From: JAIVJM01 sp035761505
GTDB taxonomy: Bacteria; Acidobacteriota; Blastocatellia; Pyrinomonadales; Pyrinomonadaceae
Assembly (NCBI GenBank): GCA_035761505.1
Contig: DASTQX010000545.1
Coordinates: 1-9,667, forward strand
Length of the DNA: 9,667 nt
Direction: 5' to 3'
The notes below the pieces were generated by a model. The model was not told the origin of the DNA. It searched no databases and saw only the letters and a list, made by a program, of their open reading frames with translations. A program made the translations under genes and the position numbers. Of this stretch, positions 5,511-9,667 are shown piece after piece; position 1 is the first letter of the stretch, and each line of letters opens with the position of its first letter.

Positions 5511-6785
5511 CTACACGTATCGCACGGCCTCGGACGGGTCGAGCCGCGAGGCCCGCAGCGCCGGGTAGATGCTGCTCGCCGCGCCGATCACGAGCGCGGC
5601 CAGGACGGAGAATCCCGCGAGCTTCGGGTCAACCGCGAGTTCCATGCCGGTCTGGCTGAAGTAAGGCAGGAGCGCCCGGCCCGCGAGCAGCCCGGCCGCC
5701 CAGCCGAGCAGGCCGCCGGCGGTGCTCAAAAGCAGTACCTCCAGCATCAGCCCCTTGATGATGTGTGAGCGGCGGAAGCCGATGGCCCGCAAGACCCCGA
5801 TCTCCTTGGTGCGCTCGACGACCGCCCCCATCATCGTCGTGAAGATCATCAGCGCCCCGATCAGGAGCACCACGCCCGAGACCGCCACGGCGAAGCGCGT
5901 CAGGCGCTCGACCGTCTCGGTGCGCGCGCGCACGGCCTGCTGGATCGCGGAGACCTTCGCGTTCGGGAGCTGCTCGGCGATCTGCGCGACGATGTCCTCG
6001 ACGGGGCAGTCCTGGCAGAGCGCGCTCACCTCGACGAGGCTCAACTGACCCGGCCTGCCGAGCAGCGCCTGTACGCTCTGGAGTTGGCCGAAGATCATCG
6101 AGTCGTCGCGCCCGCCCGACGGCGTCAGCACCCCGGCCACGCGGTACTCACGCCCGGCTAAAGTCAGGCGGTCACGCACCACGCGGAAGTGTCCGCTCAT
6201 GTCGCGGTGCGCGGCGTGCCTGCCCGCCATCGTCACGTCTACGGTCACGGGCGAGGTCGGCACCACGGGGACTGAACGATCTTCCATTACGTGCTCGACG
6301 AGCGAGAGCGCCTGCGCGACTTCGTAGCCGACGAGCAGGTCTCCTTCGCCCTGCGGTTTTTCGCCGACCAGACGCCACCAGCGCTTGAGCTTCAGTTCCT
6401 GCTCGAAATCGACGCCGGCCAGGAGCACCTGACGGCCTTCGGCCTCGACCGCGCCCAGAATCTTCGGCGCGACGACCGCCAGCCGGTTGCGGTACGGTAT
6501 CTCGTGAATCCGGCGCGCGTCCTCGTCCTTGAGCTGATTAACGTCGAATGCGACCCCAGAGACGGTGACGCCGCCGTAGTCGAGCGCGAGGCTATTCGAC
6601 TTCGGCACGACGACTATGTTCGCGCCGTACTGGTCGAGCTGGAGGCCGATCTCTTCGCGGATCATCCCGCTCAGCGTGAGCAGGGCGACCGCCGTCGCGA
6701 TGCCGATACTGATGCCGGCGACGAGGAATGCCGCCTTCCCTTTGCGCCGCCTGAGATTGGCGAGGGCTATCGTGCTGATACGCAT
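5511..6785 (-). CDS. MacB/FtsX-type ABC permease with His/Met and CxxC periplasmic motifs
   Basis: I favour ATG 6785 (424 aa), 7 nt after a GGGAG SD; a GTG directly before it (6788) would be too close. The topology is that of MacB/FtsX permeases: TM1 about 18-40, a large extracytoplasmic domain about 41-295, then TM2 about 297-320, TM3 346-372 and TM4 388-410. Family hallmarks are ERTKEIGVLRAIGFRR (324-339) and IYPALRASRLDPSEAVRY at the C-terminus. It lacks MacB's fused ATPase domain, which is supplied by the next gene. Within the periplasmic domain are HAAHRDMSGH (190-199) and CQDC (257-260), plausible metal or redox sites uncommon in lipoprotein or macrolide exporters. It lies 27 bp after the DUF2318 gene. 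FtsX-like permeases with DUF2318 occur in P19/Ftr1 iron loci (Campylobacter Cj1660-Cj1663); transport of, or mechanical coupling to, a metal-handling partner is inferred. Confidence 0.93.
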   Translation of the reverse strand: MRISTIALANLRRRKGKAAFLVAGISIGIATAVALLTLSGMIREEIGLQLDQYGANIVVVPKSNSLALDYGGVTVSGVAFDVNQLKDEDARRIHEIPYRNRLAVVAPKILGAVEAEGRQVLLAGVDFEQELKLKRWWRLVGEKPQGEGDLLVGYEVAQALSLVEHVMEDRSVPVVPTSPVTVDVTMAGRHAAHRDMSGHFRVVRDRLTLAGREYRVAGVLTPSGGRDDSMIFGQLQSVQALLGRPGQLSLVEVSALCQDCPVEDIVAQIAEQLPNAKVSAIQQAVRARTETVERLTRFAVAVSGVVLLIGALMIFTTMMGAVVERTKEIGVLRAIGFRRSHIIKGLMLEVLLLSTAGGLLGWAAGLLAGRALLPYFSQTGMELAVDPKLAGFSVLAALVIGAASSIYPALRASRLDPSEAVRYV

Positions 6786-6812
6786 CACTTCACTCCCTAC
6801 CGCCCGAGCGGT

Positions 6813-7385
6813 TTAGAAATACGAGCTTCCTTTTTCGAGTTCGCTCGTCTTGATGACGAGCTGGTCGCCCTCAACCTTTTGCGTCAGCGCGATGGGGTGG
6901 CAGCCGTCTTCGTTGTGCGGGCCGATGTCGCCGATGGCGAAATCGCGCCCGCAGTTGCGGCAGATCATGTCCGAGCCCTTCTGCTCGTAACCCTTCTTGG
7001 CGTGGAAGCAGACCTCGCAGGCGTCGAGCGCGGCGCGGTACGTGTTGTCCGCGGCCTTGACGACAAAGAAGCGCACCGATTTGCCGCTCGCAAGCCGTGG
7101 CTCGAAGAAGACCGCCTTTCCGCCTTCCAACTCCTTGAGCGGCACCCTCACCTCATCAGCCCTTGAGTCAGCAGCAGGCTTCACGTCCGCGGCCTTCGTA
7201 GGTCGCGCGGTGTCGTCCCCGCCCTTAACGCCCGCGAAGACCAGGTAGCCCGCGAGGCCCGCGAGCGCGAGGACGACGACGGCCAGCTTCAGCCGGCTGC
7301 CCCCTTTCGCCGCTTGCGTGAACTGTGCCTTCTTCTCCTCGCGCGAGCTCGTCCGCCCCTCCCGTTGCTTTCTTTCGTTGCTCAT
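6813..7385 (-). CDS. DUF2318 membrane-anchored metal/Fe-S-binding protein
   Basis: This 190-residue protein starts at ATG 7385 with GGAGG 4 nt upstream. A charged cytoplasmic N-terminus (1-30) is followed by one TM helix (about 33-52, an uncleaved anchor), a spacer, and a DUF2318 domain (about 80-190). Signature residues: CEVC (123-126), KKGY (130-133), CRNC (142-145), FAIGDIG (149-155), and GCHPIAL (161-167). DUF2318 members are annotated as Fe-S-containing membrane proteins, and Campylobacter Cj1660 in the P19/Ftr1 locus is one. From memory the last motif is usually GGCNP; here His163 replaces the Asn, which could add a ligand. It is followed at 27 bp by the permease and ATPase genes, the same gene company as in those iron loci, and preceded at 44 bp by the efflux adaptor. 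The role is likely electron transfer or metal handling at the outer face of the inner membrane; the exact function is not established. Confidence 0.88.
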   Translation of the reverse strand: MSNERKQREGRTSSREEKKAQFTQAAKGGSRLKLAVVVLALAGLAGYLVFAGVKGGDDTARPTKAADVKPAADSRADEVRVPLKELEGGKAVFFEPRLASGKSVRFFVVKAADNTYRAALDACEVCFHAKKGYEQKGSDMICRNCGRDFAIGDIGPHNEDGCHPIALTQKVEGDQLVIKTSELEKGSSYF

Positions 7386-7429
7386 AAGTCCTCCGTTGTT
7401 TTCGGTGTTTCAGATGCTTTCGCCGGCCC

Positions 7430-8878
7430 TCAGTGTTGGTGCTGCGGCGGCGCCTGCGGTTGCGACTGAGACCCTCCGGGGTTGAGCTTGAGCCACTCGG
7501 CCCGCAGCATGAAGCTCCCTTCGGTCACGACGCGGTCTCCGACGAACAGCCCTTCGAGCACCGGGTATCTGCCGTTCGACTCAGGCCCGAGCCGGACGGG
7601 CCGCACGATAAAGACGTTCGGGTCGGCGGTCGCCAAGAAGACGACCTGCCGGTTGTTGACGCTTTGCACCGCCGACGCGGGCACGATCGGCGCAGTCGCT
7701 TCCGCCCCGCCCAAAGCGCCGAAGGCCACATTGACGTACATGCCAATCTTGAGCGACTGGCTGGGGTTAGCGAGTTCGATGCGCACCTGCGCCGTGCGGG
7801 TCGCCGGGTCGAGCTGCGGGTCAACGTAAGTGACCCGGCCGCGGAAGACGCGCCCCGGATAAGCGTCGCTCGTGACGGACGCGCCGCTCCCCGTGCGCAC
7901 GCGGGCGAGGTCTTTCTCGTAAACCTGCCCGATGACCCACACGGAGGAGAGGTCTGCGACGCGCAAGATGGTCTTGTTCATCTCGACGACCTCGCCGGGG
8001 TTCGCCGACCTTTCGATGACCGTGCCCGAGACCGGCGCGGGCAGGGAGACCTCCGAGCTGATCTGCGACGGCGAGTTCAGCCCGTTGATTCGCTGCGGCG
8101 TGAGGCCGAGGAGCTGGAGGCGCTGGCGCTGCGCCGCGACCTCGGACTCGGCGGTCTTCAGCTTAGTCGTCGCCTCCTCCAACTCCTCGCGGCTCTCGGC
8201 CCCGATCTCCACCAGTTGGATGGTGCGACGGTGATGCTTGTGGTGCTCGTCGAGTTCGGCGAGCGCCGTCAGGTACTTCGACTGCGCCATCGCGAGGTCG
8301 TCGCTGAAGACGACGGCGACCGCCTGCCCGCGCCGCACCTGCTGCCCCAGCTCCGCGTCCACCCGCAGGAGACGGCCGCCGACGAGCGTGACGACCGGCG
8401 TTGTCTTGTAAGCGTTCGCCTGCACGACGCCCGTCGCCGCCTGCCCTGCGGCCCCCTCGCCTGCGGCAAGCGCCTCGCCCACCTGCTCGACCTTGATGCC
8501 GGAACGCGCCGCCACCTCCGGCGAGAGCGTGACGGTCGGCTCGGAGGTCGTGAGAGGCACGCCCTCGGTCGCGGTCCCCGGCGCGGAGACGGAGCGAGGG
8601 GCGGGCACGGCACGACCTGCCCCGTCCCCGCCCGCGCGCGAAAGCCACCAGACGACGAGCGCGAGGGCGGCGACGGCCACGACGGCGACGACGGCGACCA
8701 CCGCGACTTTATTCCTGCGCGGGGGCGCTCCGCGTCTGCGAACCTTCTCGACACGGGTCTCCGTCTCGACCGCGGGCCGTGCGGCCGGCCGCTCCCCGCC
8801 GGGGCTGGGGCCGGGCGCTACTTCACGGGATGTCTCGACGACCGTCTCTTCGCGCTCATCTTCCATGACTTCACTCAT
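7430..8878 (-). CDS. Efflux periplasmic adaptor (membrane fusion protein), CusB/CzcB-like
   Basis: This 482-residue adaptor starts at ATG 8878, overlapping the upstream gene's stop as ATGA, so translation is probably coupled. It has a long acidic-then-basic cytoplasmic N-terminus (1-56), one TM helix (about 57-80, a Val/Ala run coded by near-repeats of GTCGCCGTC), then the adaptor body. A split lipoyl/barrel-sandwich domain (about 160-192 and 278-308, with GGRLLRVDAELGQQVRRGQ and PAPVSGTVIERSANPGEVV) flanks an alpha-hairpin (about 193-260). Beta-barrel and membrane-proximal domains follow (VWVIGQVYEKDLARV; GRVTYVDPQLDPATRTAQVRIE; VPASAVQ; VVTEGSFMLRAEW). These are typical of CusB/CzcB metal-efflux adaptors. 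EHHKHH (211-216) sits in the hairpin, and the C-terminus ends QHQH. No RND pump follows; the next genes are DUF2318 and the ABC transporter. The pump may lie upstream of the window, or this adaptor may serve the ABC unit. Confidence 0.93.
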   Translation of the reverse strand: MSEVMEDEREETVVETSREVAPGPSPGGERPAARPAVETETRVEKVRRRGAPPRRNKVAVVAVVAVVAVAALALVVWWLSRAGGDGAGRAVPAPRSVSAPGTATEGVPLTTSEPTVTLSPEVAARSGIKVEQVGEALAAGEGAAGQAATGVVQANAYKTTPVVTLVGGRLLRVDAELGQQVRRGQAVAVVFSDDLAMAQSKYLTALAELDEHHKHHRRTIQLVEIGAESREELEEATTKLKTAESEVAAQRQRLQLLGLTPQRINGLNSPSQISSEVSLPAPVSGTVIERSANPGEVVEMNKTILRVADLSSVWVIGQVYEKDLARVRTGSGASVTSDAYPGRVFRGRVTYVDPQLDPATRTAQVRIELANPSQSLKIGMYVNVAFGALGGAEATAPIVPASAVQSVNNRQVVFLATADPNVFIVRPVRLGPESNGRYPVLEGLFVGDRVVTEGSFMLRAEWLKLNPGGSQSQPQAPPQHQH

Positions 8879-9667
8879 CTCTTGACCAACTCCGGCGCGC
8901 CCGAAGCGCGGCTGACTTCCACGCGCGCCTGGTACGTGCTGAGGATAGCGTCAACGAACTCCGACTCGACCTCGTAGAAGCGCCGCTGCTCGGCGATGTA
9001 GTCCAGGAGCGTCTTCGACCCCAGCTCGTAGGTCTTGCGGATCACTTCGAGGTTGGCGTCCGCCTGCCCGCGCACGCCGACCCGGAAAATCTCCATCGCC
9101 CGCGCCGACCTATCGTAGCGCGCGTAGGCCGAGGCGACCTCGCGCCTGATCGTCAGCTCGAGGAATTCGCGCCGCCGCCGGGCCGCCTCGGCCTGAGCAA
9201 CCGCCGCCTCGATTGTTCCCTGGTTCTTGTTCCTCACGGGGAGGTCGATCATGACGCCGAACGTGACCGAGTGGGAGGTCATCTCGATGGGGGCGAGGCG
9301 GCCACGCTCGTCAATGCCGTCGAGCATGAATCCCTGCTTCATGCGCTGGTAGCCTGCCCGCAGTGAAGCGTCGGGTCGCCCCCCGGCGCGCGCCTGCTCG
9401 ATCTGCGCCTCGGCCAGCGCTTCGGCCGCCCTCGCGGCCCTGAGGTCGGGGCGTAGCCCGAGCGCCTGCTCGGTGGCCTCGGCCAGAGGCTGCAGCGTCC
9501 CGATCAGTTCTATGAAGTCGCCGCGAACGCGCAGGGGCTCTTCCGGCCGTATGCCGACGACGTTCTTGAGTTCCAGCACGGCGACCTGCACCCGGCCCTC
9601 GGCGGCCTCGCGCATCGAGAGCAGGCGGTTCACCTCGACGAGCACCATGTTCCTTTCGAGCGGGGCG
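8875..9667 (-). CDS. CusC/CzcC-type outer-membrane efflux protein (C-terminal part, runs off right edge)
   Basis: The frame is open from 9667 to the stop at 8875 (263 visible residues); the Met at 9648 is internal, because APLERN precedes it in frame and the sequence there is mid-domain. Visible parts are the end of the first outer-membrane efflux repeat (VNRLL, GIRPEEPLRVRGD) and most of the second (LGLRPDLRAARAAEALAEAQIEQARAGGRPDASLRAGY, IDLPVRNKNQGTIEAAVAQAEAARRR), then the long C-terminal helices (TYELGSKTLLDYIAEQRRFYEVESEF). This fits metal-efflux outer-membrane factors that partner CusB/CzcB adaptors, and its stop overlaps the adaptor start by 4 nt. It is distinct from the 597-aa paralogue at 1920-3713, so the locus has two such channels. 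No signal peptide is visible because the N-terminus is outside the window. Confidence 0.92.
   Translation of the reverse strand, partial: APLERNMVLVEVNRLLSMREAAEGRVQVAVLELKNVVGIRPEEPLRVRGDFIELIGTLQPLAEATEQALGLRPDLRAARAAEALAEAQIEQARAGGRPDASLRAGYQRMKQGFMLDGIDERGRLAPIEMTSHSVTFGVMIDLPVRNKNQGTIEAAVAQAEAARRRREFLELTIRREVASAYARYDRSARAMEIFRVGVRGQADANLEVIRKTYELGSKTLLDYIAEQRRFYEVESEFVDAILSTYQARVEVSRASGAPELVKR

Noticed and set aside
4491..5768. 425-codon plus-strand frame across the control region and the ATPase gene
   Set aside because: It is mostly antisense to the ATPase, has no recognisable protein features, and shows no SD that would mark it as real.
1..9667. CRISPR arrays, tRNA/rRNA genes, insertion sequences or phage genes
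   Set aside because: I saw no spaced repeat arrays, no tRNA-like cloverleaf, no transposase motifs and no terminal inverted repeats.

Overview
The window is a GC-rich stretch of a bacterial genome with every supported gene on the minus strand. Two outer-membrane efflux proteins, a membrane-anchored periplasmic adaptor, and Tat/Sec-exported metal proteins indicate a diderm (Gram-negative-type) organism. Codon third positions are mostly G/C, start codons are ATG or GTG, and most genes carry clear GGAGG-like ribosome binding sites. The gene styles remind me of environmental phyla such as Acidobacteriota, but that is an impression; nothing here fixes the taxon.

Read in the direction of transcription (right to left), there are two gene groups. 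Group A (9667 to 4755) is the C-terminal part of a CusC/TolC-type outer-membrane factor, a CusB/CzcB-like adaptor overlapping it by 4 nt, a DUF2318 membrane-anchored metal/Fe-S protein, a MacB/FtsX-type ABC permease and its LolD/MacB-type ATPase. The last three genes have gaps of only 15 to 27 nt. No RND pump lies between the adaptor and the ABC genes. DUF2318-FtsX-ATPase is the accessory set known from P19/Ftr1 (FetMP-like) iron-uptake loci, here placed directly after an efflux adaptor and without Ftr1 or P19 in view.

Group B (4391 to 1) is a small exported His/Cys-rich protein of unknown family, a second TolC-type protein with a long His/Met-motif N-terminal extension, a Tat-exported two-domain multicopper oxidase with a Met-rich tail, and the N-terminal part of a DUF305 protein. 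This looks like a periplasmic copper-detoxification operon: oxidise Cu(I), bind Cu in the periplasm, and export it through the outer membrane. His/Met motifs of the form HxGHxM or close variants recur in the exported proteins.

The 363-bp gap between the groups (4392-4754) is the regulatory core. On the minus strand it holds a well-formed MerR-family-type promoter (TTGACT, 20-bp spacer with a CTGTA/TACAG dyad, TATCAT) pointing into group B. Downstream of it are a large hairpin followed by a short T run, a CsoR/RcnR-like imperfect palindrome, and an AT-rich segment with repeated TTAAC elements and a possible second promoter. No regulator gene is in the window. The main candidates for novelty are the coupling of a DUF2318-ABC module with a copper efflux cluster, the unrecognised small exported protein, and the layered control region.
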